Of a DNA stretch of 64,000 nt, positions 37,615 through 45,723 are shown piece after piece; positions within the stretch are counted from its first letter, which is position 1; each line of letters starts with the position of its first letter. The DNA comes from Salinicola corii (GTDB lineage Bacteria; Pseudomonadota; Gammaproteobacteria; Pseudomonadales; Halomonadaceae), in NCBI RefSeq assembly GCF_008298015.1, contig NZ_VTPX01000001.1:124001-188000 (forward strand), read 5' to 3'. The translations under genes and the position numbers were made by a program. The notes under the pieces are model-generated. The model saw nothing but the letters and a program-made list of their open reading frames with translations. It was not told the DNA's origin and searched no databases.

Positions 37615-38226
37615 TCATGGCGGACCGTGCAAGTCCTGCGGCGTATCGATATCCCGCCAGATGCCGTCGTCGCCGACATCGACGACCGATACGGCCTGCT
37701 GATTGGCCTGCACGACGTTCCTGGCGCCCTCGCCACCTTGCAGCTCGGCGAGCATCGGCCAGAAGTCTCGCCCGAACAGCACTGGGTGGCCGCGTCTTCC
37801 TTCATGGCAGGGGAGGACGATGCGTTCGGCACGGGCGTGATGATTGAGTTGCCCACAGGTGGTGGCTTGCAACCACGGCATGTCCGCCAGGATCACGGCA
37901 GCCGCGATCGCCGTTTCGCCCTGCACCAGCAGATGGCGAAATGCGTCACCAAGGCTCCCCCCCAGCCCGTTCCGCGCATGGTCGGCGGCCAGTCGCCGGT
38001 GCGTGCCGGGCCCGAACGCCGCGCCCAGTGCCAGGTCATCTTCCGGACGCGTGACTAGCCACCAGTGGGGATAGACCCTGGCGACCATCGTCAGCGTGGT
38101 TTCCAGCAGGGTTCGACCATCCTTCAGCCTGACCCTGCGCTTGTCCTCGCCGAAGCGCCGGGAGACGCCGGCCGCCATGACCAGCGCCATGACGGCTATC
38201 TGTTCGGACTGTGGTTCAGAGTTCAT
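37615..38226 (-). CDS. Molybdenum cofactor NTP-transferase, MocA-like
   Basis: A 203-residue MobA-like nucleotidyltransferase: nucleotide-binding start ALVMAAGVSRRFGEDKRRVRL, metal-binding ILADMPWL, and GRRGHPVLFGR. MocA attaches CMP to molybdopterin for enzymes of the xanthine-dehydrogenase family. It starts inside the xdhC gene end (11-base overlap) and follows it in the same operon, so it would prepare the cofactor for the neighbouring molybdoenzyme. The start at 38226 was taken because upstream codons run in an xdhC shadow frame. Confidence 0.82.
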   Translation of the reverse strand: MNSEPQSEQIAVMALVMAAGVSRRFGEDKRRVRLKDGRTLLETTLTMVARVYPHWWLVTRPEDDLALGAAFGPGTHRRLAADHARNGLGGSLGDAFRHLLVQGETAIAAAVILADMPWLQATTCGQLNHHARAERIVLPCHEGRRGHPVLFGRDFWPMLAELQGGEGARNVVQANQQAVSVVDVGDDGIWRDIDTPQDLHGPP

Positions 38227-39187
38227 GGCGCGACTTGCCGCGCCGCACGCGGAGCACATCGGCGACGACGGCGAGGGCGATCTCGGCGGGCGTCTTGCTA
38301 TCGAGGTGGAGCCCGATCGGCATGTGGATGCGCGCGATGGCGTCGTCATCCAGCCCGCCTGAGCGCTTGAGGCGTTTGGCCCGCTTTTCGGAAGTGCGTT
38401 TCGAGCCCATCACGCCGATGTAGAACGCTGGCGTTCGCACGGCTTCGATCATGGCCAGATCGTCGATCCGAGGGTCGTGGGTCAGCGCGACGATGGCGGT
38501 GGCGGCATGAGCTGCGCCGGAACCGATGAACAGCGATGGCAGCACCGACTGCAGCTCGATACCCTCGATAGAAAAATCGCGCCGGGACTCTTCCCTGGGA
38601 TCGCAGACGATCACCTCGAAGCCCAGCGCACGGGCGAATTCGGCGCAGAAGCGGGAAACCGGCGAGATCCCGGCGATGATCAGGCGTAGCGCGGGCCCCA
38701 CGCGAAGGTGTATGACCTCGCCATCGCGCTCGACACGAGGGCCGTTCTCGCCGGCTTCGACGAAGCGTTTGCGACCGCTTTCCAGATCGATTCGGCGCAC
38801 CAGCGAGCGCTGGCCGAGTAGGGTCGAGTGAAGCACTTCCAGCTGTGTCAGGGTCTCGACATCCGGCGTCAGGCGCTCGACGAGCACATCCAGAATCCCG
38901 CCGCAGGGCAGCGAGACCTGGGGCGATTCGTCGGCCCCTTCGCCGTAGCGAACCACCGACAGCGCTTCGCCGAAATGTCCTTCGGCGATCCTGCCGAGAA
39001 AATCTTCCTCGATGCAGCCGCCGGAGAGCGAGCCGACATGGCTGCCTTCCGCTTTCGCGACCAGCATCGAGCCCGGTTCGCGCGGCGATGAGCCGAACGT
39101 CGCCAGAACGCTGCAGAGCCAGATCGTTTTGCCGTCATTGGCCCATTCGAGAGCCGCCTCGAGGACCTGGAGATCAATGTGTTGCAT
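38216..39187 (-). CDS. XdhC-family molybdenum cofactor insertion/sulfuration protein
   Basis: A 323-residue XdhC/CoxI-type chaperone: N-terminal half with ATFGSSPREPGSMLV, SLSGGCIEEDF and VSLPCGGILDVLVE, C-terminal Rossmann half with LIIAGISPVSRFCAEFARALGFEVIVCDPR and IGVMGSKRTSEKRAKRL. XdhC proteins bind the molybdenum cofactor, have it sulfurated and insert it into xanthine-dehydrogenase-type enzymes. It lies 50 bases downstream of the molybdopterin-binding subunit gene. The start at 39187 (MQHIDL) precedes the conserved domain; the frame is open upstream to 39259. Confidence 0.88.
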   Translation of the reverse strand: MQHIDLQVLEAALEWANDGKTIWLCSVLATFGSSPREPGSMLVAKAEGSHVGSLSGGCIEEDFLGRIAEGHFGEALSVVRYGEGADESPQVSLPCGGILDVLVERLTPDVETLTQLEVLHSTLLGQRSLVRRIDLESGRKRFVEAGENGPRVERDGEVIHLRVGPALRLIIAGISPVSRFCAEFARALGFEVIVCDPREESRRDFSIEGIELQSVLPSLFIGSGAAHAATAIVALTHDPRIDDLAMIEAVRTPAFYIGVMGSKRTSEKRAKRLKRSGGLDDDAIARIHMPIGLHLDSKTPAEIALAVVADVLRVRRGKSRHEL

Positions 39188-39237
39188 GGGGGGAACGTAT
39201 CCTTGGTGACCGATCGGCAAGCTTTCGAGGCTGGTGC

Positions 39238-41514
39238 TCAAACCGCGGTGGTAACACACTCATTGGCACAGAGGATATTCCTGACTCGCTCCGGCGTGAA
39301 CGGTGGTTGGCGAAAACGTGCACCCGTCGCGTCATATAGTGCCGCTGCGATTGCCGGAGCACCCGGCAGCGAGGCGGATTCGCCGACGCCCAGCGGTTCC
39401 CCGTTGGCATTATCAAGCAGCAGCACATCGATCGGTGGCACTTCGTCGAAGCGCAGAATCGAGTAACCGCCCCATTCGCGACTGATCGGTAACCCCTTTT
39501 CGAAGCTTACCTGCTCCTTGAGCGTGCGGCTCAGTGTCTGAATGACGTTACCGTGCACCTGATGACGTACACCAGCCGGATTGATCATCAGTCCAGCATC
39601 TTGTCCCACGACAATCCGGGTGATGCGAATGCGTCCGCTCTCGCGATGGACCTTTAAGGTAACGGCCCAGGCCGCGTAGGCTGCGCCAAAGCCCGGAAAC
39701 TTGCTATGGACATAGTGGCCATAGGCAAAGCCATGCCCTTCAAACCAACCTTCCTCCTGCTCGCTGCGAGAGCGATCGAACCAACGCGTACGCTCGGCGA
39801 CTGCCCGTACCAGGCCCTGCGGCCGGGGTTCCAGATAGCGTAGCCGATATTCTACCGGATCGACGCCAGCGCGTTCGGCCAGTTCATCGATGAAGCTCTC
39901 GTGGGCGAAACAGTTGGGGAGCGCAGATACCCCGCGCAACCAAGAGGCCCGCACGATCGGCGCGACGTCGTCGCAGGCGACTCTCAGATTCGGGTAACGA
40001 TAAGGAGGAACGGAGGTTCGATCTCCCATCTGAAAAGGAATATCGCTGGGTTGTCTGGCGCCGGTCAACAACAACGCCAGCGTCGGTGCATCGTTGGATG
40101 GATAGCGGGTCACGAAGTCATAGGCACAAAGCGCGCCGTTGTCGTCGGCACCACCGCGAACGTCCATCAACTGCGCGGTTCCCTTCGGCTCCCACCCGTG
40201 TTCCTGAGCGCGATCCAGCTGCACGCGCACCGGCCGGCCCACAACGCTTGACAGCAGAGCGGCATCGGCGCCGACGTCATCGGCGCAATTGCGCCCGTAA
40301 CAGCCGGCCGCCTCATGGCGCTGGATTTCGATGCGGCTTTCGTCCATCGACAGCAGCATGGCGAGATCGGCGCGCAGGCTATGGGGATTCTGGGTGCCGG
40401 AATGGAGCGTCAGATGACCGTTGCGATAATCGGCGACCGAGCAGGAGGGACCGATCGATCCGTGCAGTTGATAGGGCCAGACATAGGTGCGTTCGAGCAC
40501 TGTCGATGCCGAGGCCAGCGCCGCATCGACATCGCCCTGTTGCGTCAGCGGGCGATGTTTGGCCGGTTGGCGGCGCAGCGCGGTTTCGAGATCGTCGAGA
40601 TCGGGAAGTTCCGGCAACGGGCGCCAGCGAACCTTGAGTCGCTTGGCGGCGAGCGCGGCCTGTTCTTCTCGCTCGGCCACCACGCCGACGAAGTCTCCTT
40701 CGACGACCAAGGCAACGAAGCCAGGCAGGTCCCGCACCGACGCCTCGTCGGCTTCGATCAGGCCGTGACCGACGAAAGTGCCCAGATCATGCCCTACGTA
40801 AGGTGCGCGCACGACGCGTCCGTGAAGCATGCCGGGCAGGCGGACATCGTGGACGTAGATGAACTCTCCGCTGGCCTTGGCCGGGATATCGACCCGCGGT
40901 GTGCTTCGTCCCACCACTCGATAGTCACGACTGGCTTTGGTGGGAACTTCGGTGTCGACCTTGAGTGCGATGCGTTCACCGGCCAGCAGTGACTCGTAGC
41001 GCAGCATGCGGGTTACGTCGTCGGTCGCACGGCTGGCGTCGTTCTCCAGTACATGAACGACGCCGTCGTCGACATGCAACTGTTCCACCGGCATCTCGAG
41101 GCGCCGGGCAGCCAGCGCCAACAGGTGTCGCCTGGCCTGGGCGGCAGCGCAGCGCAGAGGGGTGGCGGAAATCTGAATGGTGGCGCTGGCAATGGTCGGC
41201 CCCTGGTTCGGCACCTCGAATGGATTGCCCAGTACCATGTGGATGCGCTCGACGCCGACATCGAGCTCTTCAGCGACGATCTGTGTCAGCGCGGTACGGA
41301 TGCCGGTGCCCAGATCGACATGGCCGTTGAAGGCAAGAAAGCGACCGTCGGCAAGCAAGGCGATGAACAGCTCCGGCTCGGTAGGTATGAAATCCGAGCG
41401 CGTACCTGGCTGACCAGCGGCGGGTTTCGGCGGTACGACCGGGTCGCGATAGATCACCAGCATATCGGCGCCCTGCAGTAGATGCTCTCGAGTGGGTAGG
41501 GGGGGCGATGTCAT
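39238..41514 (-). CDS. Molybdopterin-binding dehydrogenase subunit, NicB/IorB-like, catalytically intact
   Basis: A 758-residue molybdenum hydroxylase large subunit of the isoquinoline 1-oxidoreductase/NicB layout. The GTGIRTALTQIVAEELDV motif lies near residue 70 instead of in the C-terminal half. Cofactor motifs are intact: AAGCYGRNCADDVGADAALL, VVGQDAGLMINPAG, and GVGES, whose E712 should be the base catalyst. No signal peptide is seen. The partner genes xdhC and mocA follow, but no iron-sulfur or FAD subunit gene is adjacent; nicA and the cytochrome subunit lie 8.5-12 kb away in the same region. I infer that it supplies the active site for nicotinate hydroxylation to 6-hydroxynicotinate. 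A different N-heterocycle substrate is possible. Confidence 0.78.
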   Translation of the reverse strand: MTSPPLPTREHLLQGADMLVIYRDPVVPPKPAAGQPGTRSDFIPTEPELFIALLADGRFLAFNGHVDLGTGIRTALTQIVAEELDVGVERIHMVLGNPFEVPNQGPTIASATIQISATPLRCAAAQARRHLLALAARRLEMPVEQLHVDDGVVHVLENDASRATDDVTRMLRYESLLAGERIALKVDTEVPTKASRDYRVVGRSTPRVDIPAKASGEFIYVHDVRLPGMLHGRVVRAPYVGHDLGTFVGHGLIEADEASVRDLPGFVALVVEGDFVGVVAEREEQAALAAKRLKVRWRPLPELPDLDDLETALRRQPAKHRPLTQQGDVDAALASASTVLERTYVWPYQLHGSIGPSCSVADYRNGHLTLHSGTQNPHSLRADLAMLLSMDESRIEIQRHEAAGCYGRNCADDVGADAALLSSVVGRPVRVQLDRAQEHGWEPKGTAQLMDVRGGADDNGALCAYDFVTRYPSNDAPTLALLLTGARQPSDIPFQMGDRTSVPPYRYPNLRVACDDVAPIVRASWLRGVSALPNCFAHESFIDELAERAGVDPVEYRLRYLEPRPQGLVRAVAERTRWFDRSRSEQEEGWFEGHGFAYGHYVHSKFPGFGAAYAAWAVTLKVHRESGRIRITRIVVGQDAGLMINPAGVRHQVHGNVIQTLSRTLKEQVSFEKGLPISREWGGYSILRFDEVPPIDVLLLDNANGEPLGVGESASLPGAPAIAAALYDATGARFRQPPFTPERVRNILCANECVTTAV

Positions 41515-41862
41515 GTCGCATGGCCTCTGTTGTTATGGGTGAAATTGTTGCCGAAATTCTCGTCAACGAATTCTCGGAAAATGCGTGTAGTCGTTGTTTC
41601 TGACTTCATCGATGATTTCTTGTCTGTGGCATCGATGTAAGATTAATTAATATAAAACAGCAAGATGTAGAATTTTTATATTTGAAGGTGGATAGAGTTT
41701 GACCAGATGGTGTAACATTTTTCCAGGAAATTACGGCGACTGCGCCTGAAATTACAGCCATGCACGAACCTTTTCTTTTGTGTGCCAAGCCGGTCGTCGT
41801 GACGAAATCGACGGCGCTCGGAGAACGGCGCTTCGAGAGTGGTGCTTAGATAGAGTGACATC
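41515..41862. promoter_or_regulatory. 348-base AT-rich divergent control region
   Basis: There is no credible gene here. The region is markedly AT-rich (41640-41720). It holds the palindrome ATTAATTAAT (41642-41651), the 15-mer ATTAATATAAAACAG (41646-41660) that recurs with one mismatch upstream of the TRAP operon, and a GTGCTTA element (41842-41848), 14 bases before the MarR gene, which matches part of the palindrome upstream of nicA. It should contain promoters for the molybdopterin subunit (minus) and marR (plus). Confidence 0.6.
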
Positions 41863-42369
41863 ATGTCGAATTCCTTCAGTCGTGCCTTCGGTGATCCGGA
41901 TACCTTCGATTCGGAGCCGACAGCGACCGCGACGCCCCACCAGCAGGATTACGAATTCTCCGAGCAGGTCGGTCATCTCCTGCGACGAGCCTATCAGAGG
42001 CATACCGCGATATTTCAAAGCCAGAGCTGCGACAGGCAACTCACGGCCATTCAATTTGTCACGTTGTGTACGATTATGGACAACGGCCCCAGCGCGCTGA
42101 CCGATCTGGTCAAGGCGACGGCCATCGATCCCGCGACCATCCGTGGTGTGATCAAACGGCTCAAGACGCGCGACTGGATTTCGCTGTCTTCCGACCCGAG
42201 CGATCAACGCAAGGTGATCGTTGACATCACGCTGGCCGGTCGCGAGCTGGTAGCGACGATGGTTCCTCGAGCCAAGCGTATCTCCGACATGACGATGGGC
42301 AGGCTCAACCCTGCCGAGCGTGTTGCCTTGATGCACCTGCTGGAAAAGATGAACGCCTCCGAGAGCTGA
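41863..42369 (+). CDS. MarR-family regulator, NicR-like
   Basis: A 168-residue MarR-type regulator. The winged helix region is LTAIQFVTLCTIMDNGPSALTDLVKATAIDPATIRGVIKRLKTRDWISLSSDPSDQRKVIVDITLAG, preceded by an approximately 35-residue acidic tail. In Pseudomonas putida the nicotinate genes are repressed by the MarR protein NicR, which responds to 6-hydroxynicotinate. The location between the molybdopterin subunit and the other nic-like genes makes this the probable equivalent. Likely targets are the palindrome at 49879-49908 and its own promoter (partial match 41842-41848). Confidence 0.8.
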   Translation: MSNSFSRAFGDPDTFDSEPTATATPHQQDYEFSEQVGHLLRRAYQRHTAIFQSQSCDRQLTAIQFVTLCTIMDNGPSALTDLVKATAIDPATIRGVIKRLKTRDWISLSSDPSDQRKVIVDITLAGRELVATMVPRAKRISDMTMGRLNPAERVALMHLLEKMNASES

Positions 42370-42477
42370 CAGTGTTGACCCGGGATACGTCCTTGGGATA
42401 TTTGGGTTGCCTATCCCTTGCCGACAGTGATGTCGCTATAGCTGCTGTCGACGGCGGCGAGCAATTAGCATCCGCGT

Positions 42478-43650
42478 TCATGATTGCGATACCCCGCCGT
42501 GTTCGATGACGCGCTGACAGAAATCCTCGAAGCGGCCACTGAAATAGTGCTCACGCGGCCAGCCGGTACGTGGCAGATAGAAGAACATCTCCTCCAGCCG
42601 CGATTTGATGGTGGCGTGATTCTTGGTGTCGATGACAAAAACGTGCTTGCCGGTAGCGTCGAAGGGGCTTTCGGCCAGTTGGCGCAGGATGAAACGCACT
42701 AGGGAATCTTCCTGCGGCATGCTGTAGCCGACGATCACCAGTACGTCGGTCTCGCGCAGCAGACGCACGGCCTTGGGGAAGACCTGATGGAAGTAGGGCT
42801 CGTCGTAGTCCTGTACCTGGGATGGCAGGATCAGCAACGGTGGCTCTTGGCGAATTTCGGCGTCGCTGCGCTGGCGATACTCGAAGTCGAAGCCTTGCGC
42901 GGTCGGCAGAATCTCGAATCCGCCATTGATCTTGATCACGTTGCGGTCGACGGTACGCGGTAGATGCTCCCAGATCGTGCCGCCACAGATACGCTGTGGT
43001 GTCACCCCGCGATAGAGGCGACCGAAGACTGGCGCATCCTGGCGATAGACGTGTTCCAGTATCGTCTCGATAGTGAAGTCGTAGTTCGTGGTCAGGAAAT
43101 GGTAAAGCGGCCAGTTGGTACCCAGATCCACGCTGCTCGCATGGTCTTCCAACGCGGCGAAGAAGTGGGTAATGGCACGTTGGCCCCGGCTATCGTAGGG
43201 CGAGGTAAAGCGCAGGCTGTCATCGTCGACGTTATGGATATCGCAGGCGGCGGTGAAGCGGCGCATGACTAGCGTCCGCAACTCGTTGATGCTCAGGCGC
43301 AAGTTCTGATCGTCGAAATAGCGGTTGCGAATATCGGGGTAGCGCACCTGCATGTCGAGCACGTAGCGTAGGTTCTTGAACCGCTCGAAGTCCAGGTGGC
43401 GGTAATCCTCCCAACCGATGACATGCATGAGGTGCTGCAGGTTGGGAAAGTCACGGATGTCATCCAGATCGATGGCGAACAGCTCACCGTCGGTGGGGGA
43501 GCGCGGATCCCATGCCTTGGAGAACCCGGCGCCACACCAGAATGTCACCACGGGTGGTTTGCGCTCCTCGAGATTCTGGCCGAGCAGGTTGCCGATCAGG
43601 CGCCCGAAGGCGTCGACCGTGGCGGCGTTACTTACGTCCGTCGACGACAT
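42478..43650 (-). CDS. SIR2-like (SIR2_2) protein, putative NAD-binding enzyme
   Basis: A 390-residue protein of the SIR2-like superfamily. Visible motifs are WCGAGFSKAWDPRSP (residues 39-53, NAD-binding GAG loop), FLTTNYDFTIE (185-195), IKINGG (239-244, place of the usual L-H-G) and LVIVGYSMPQED (304-315). Zinc-binding cysteines of protein deacetylases are not evident, so it is nearer to SIR2 domains that bind or cleave NAD, including those in phage-defence genes. It starts 7 bases after the fusion gene with a good AGGAG, so it is third in the nadC operon; a role in NAD breakdown feeding nicotinate catabolism is an inference. No defence partner gene lies next to it. Confidence 0.75.
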   Translation of the reverse strand: MSSTDVSNAATVDAFGRLIGNLLGQNLEERKPPVVTFWCGAGFSKAWDPRSPTDGELFAIDLDDIRDFPNLQHLMHVIGWEDYRHLDFERFKNLRYVLDMQVRYPDIRNRYFDDQNLRLSINELRTLVMRRFTAACDIHNVDDDSLRFTSPYDSRGQRAITHFFAALEDHASSVDLGTNWPLYHFLTTNYDFTIETILEHVYRQDAPVFGRLYRGVTPQRICGGTIWEHLPRTVDRNVIKINGGFEILPTAQGFDFEYRQRSDAEIRQEPPLLILPSQVQDYDEPYFHQVFPKAVRLLRETDVLVIVGYSMPQEDSLVRFILRQLAESPFDATGKHVFVIDTKNHATIKSRLEEMFFYLPRTGWPREHYFSGRFEDFCQRVIEHGGVSQS

Positions 43651-43657
43651 GGCATCA

Positions 43658-45718
43658 TCACTCCTGTTGCAGCTCGAAGGCATTGCCCGTCAGGGCAAAG
43701 GCGACGACCCTGTCGAGTGTGCTCTGGCTGGAGGTATAAAGGCGGTAGAGCGGCTGCCCGACTTCGACCCGCTTCCCCTTGTTGGCGATGAGATCGAGTC
43801 CGGCCAGTGTGTCCCCTGGCGCGCCGGTGAGTCGAGCGATCGAATTGAGTCGCCAGATATCGATATGATCAATGCGTCCGGAAGTCGGCGCGGTGATATC
43901 GGCATGAAAAGGTCCGGGAGCGGCTGGAAGTGCACGTCGTCCCTGCAGATCAACGATGCGTTCGAACTGAGCTTTTGCAGCACCACCGCTGAGAAGGGCC
44001 TCGGCACGCACACGGCCCTTGCCCGGTGCCACATCCGGTGCCCAGTCGAGCAGTGCACCGGCGAAATCGAGCGCCTTGTCACGCAGATCTCTCGGTGCGT
44101 CGGGTTCGTTGCCGAGCACTTTCAGGATATCGCGCGCCTCCAGGTTGGGGCCGATGCCTCTGCCCACCGGCTGGGTACCATCGGTGATCCGCGCCAGTAC
44201 CCGCATGCCGAGCGCCGCACCCACCGATTCCATCAGTTGCTTCAGCTCCTGCGCTTTTCCCTGGTTCTGCAGTTTGGCCTGGGGGCCGGTCGGTAGATCG
44301 ACGACCAGATGGGTCACGCCGGCGGCCAGCTTTTTGGACAGGATAGAGGCCACGCTCATTCGCGCCGAGTCCAGATCCAGCGGGCGCACGATGGCGTTGG
44401 TCATGTCGTCGAAAGGCGTATGCGACAGACGTCCGTTCCAGACGATACAGCCGTTGGCCCCGTTGACGACACGGCGGACATCGTCCGGCCCGAGTTCGAC
44501 GTCGGCGAACAGCGCCATGGTGTCGGCCGTGCCCGCCGGTGAGGTAATCGCGCGTGAGGAGGCTTTGGGGATGATCAGGCCATGGGCTGCGACGATCGGA
44601 ATCACGATCAACGTGATGCGGCTGCCGGGCAACCCGCCCATCGAGTGCTTGTCGACCACCATCGGACGGTCCCAGTGCAGCGTCTGGGCAATACGCGCGC
44701 GGGCGCGGGTCAGCTCGATAACCTCGTTGTCGTTGAGGTGATTGGCCAGACTGGCCAGAAACGCCCCGGTCGACGCTTCGTCGAAGCGATTGTCGGCGAT
44801 GTCGTGGACCACGCTGGAGAACTCGTCCTCGTTCAACGAATGGCCGCGGAGCTTGCGCCGAAGCGCCGGTGCGCCGACGGGCGGCGGTGCCGGTTGCAGC
44901 TGCAGTGGCATGCCGGCGATCAGCCCGAGCCGGGATAGGGTGGCGCGAGCTAGGCCGATGGCATTGGGAGCCAGCCAGCGGTCGTCGTCTACCCACTGCA
45001 CTTCCAGCACTAGCGGCCGACCGAGAATGTCGACCTCGACGCGAGGTGCGGGTAGCGCCTGGATAGCATCGTGCAACGGATGGCGGAGCGAGAGAAAGCC
45101 GATCAGCCGAGGGCCGGTATCGATTGGCAGATGATGAATTGGCGTGTCGCCACCGCAGGCACGGGCCAGGGCGATGAGGAAGCGTTCGATGCCGGTATTC
45201 AGATCGACACCGTTATCGACGCGATAGTGGTCGATACCGTTCGGTGCCTGCCAATCCAGCGCCTGAAGGCGGCCGAGAATGTCGCTGGTGGTTTCGCGCC
45301 CGCGAGTCGACAGGCGCTGCGCGCGAATTTCGCGCGATGCCGTGACTTCGATCACCGCGATCGGCAAACGCAGTTCGGCAATGGTGCCTACGACCTTGCG
45401 CGACACGTTGGCCAGCACCGTACGCCCACGCGCGAGATCGTCGCGAATATCCGCACGTAGTGCATAGCGCAAGCCGTGAGCGTGCCAGTGAATCAGAAAA
45501 TCGCCGGTCTTCAGTGCCGTGTCGAAATCCGACTCGCTCATGGACTGATGATCTTCACCGCCCGCATCGGCGGGGCGGGTAATGATCCGCCGGGTCAGGA
45601 TTATATGTTGAGTGCAGGCGTAGTCGGCCAGCGCGCGCTCCATCAGGGTATCCTTGCCGGCCCCGCTGGGGCCGACAATCAATACCAGTAAACCGCATGG
45701 TGGATTATCCGAACGCAT
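43658..45718 (-). CDS. Fusion: PhnN-type ribose 1,5-bisphosphate kinase + AMP/thymidine phosphorylase
   Basis: A 686-residue two-enzyme fusion. Residues about 1-190 match PhnN, the kinase that turns ribose 1,5-bisphosphate plus ATP into PRPP: P-loop VGPSGAGKDTL at 15-25, RRIITRPADAGGEDH, FLIHWHAHGLRYAL and VLANVSRK. Residues about 192-686 are a full-length archaeal-type AMP phosphorylase/thymidine phosphorylase: VVDKHSMGGLPGSRITL, SSRAITSPAGTADTM, NGCIVWNG, DLPTGPQAKL and QPVGRGIGPNLEA. AMP phosphorylase releases base plus ribose 1,5-bisphosphate, the very substrate of the fused kinase. The start (45718) lies 5 bases after the nadC stop. I know of no described fusion of this kind. Base preference (adenine, nicotinate or other) is unknown. 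Confidence 0.85.
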   Translation of the reverse strand: MRSDNPPCGLLVLIVGPSGAGKDTLMERALADYACTQHIILTRRIITRPADAGGEDHQSMSESDFDTALKTGDFLIHWHAHGLRYALRADIRDDLARGRTVLANVSRKVVGTIAELRLPIAVIEVTASREIRAQRLSTRGRETTSDILGRLQALDWQAPNGIDHYRVDNGVDLNTGIERFLIALARACGGDTPIHHLPIDTGPRLIGFLSLRHPLHDAIQALPAPRVEVDILGRPLVLEVQWVDDDRWLAPNAIGLARATLSRLGLIAGMPLQLQPAPPPVGAPALRRKLRGHSLNEDEFSSVVHDIADNRFDEASTGAFLASLANHLNDNEVIELTRARARIAQTLHWDRPMVVDKHSMGGLPGSRITLIVIPIVAAHGLIIPKASSRAITSPAGTADTMALFADVELGPDDVRRVVNGANGCIVWNGRLSHTPFDDMTNAIVRPLDLDSARMSVASILSKKLAAGVTHLVVDLPTGPQAKLQNQGKAQELKQLMESVGAALGMRVLARITDGTQPVGRGIGPNLEARDILKVLGNEPDAPRDLRDKALDFAGALLDWAPDVAPGKGRVRAEALLSGGAAKAQFERIVDLQGRRALPAAPGPFHADITAPTSGRIDHIDIWRLNSIARLTGAPGDTLAGLDLIANKGKRVEVGQPLYRLYTSSQSTLDRVVAFALTGNAFELQQE

Positions 45719-45723
45719 CCCGT

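Noticed and set aside
42478-43650. SIR2-like gene as part of a Thoeris-type phage defence system
   Set aside because: No TIR-domain, helicase, nuclease or other partner gene lies nearby, and the gene is tightly embedded in a metabolic operon.
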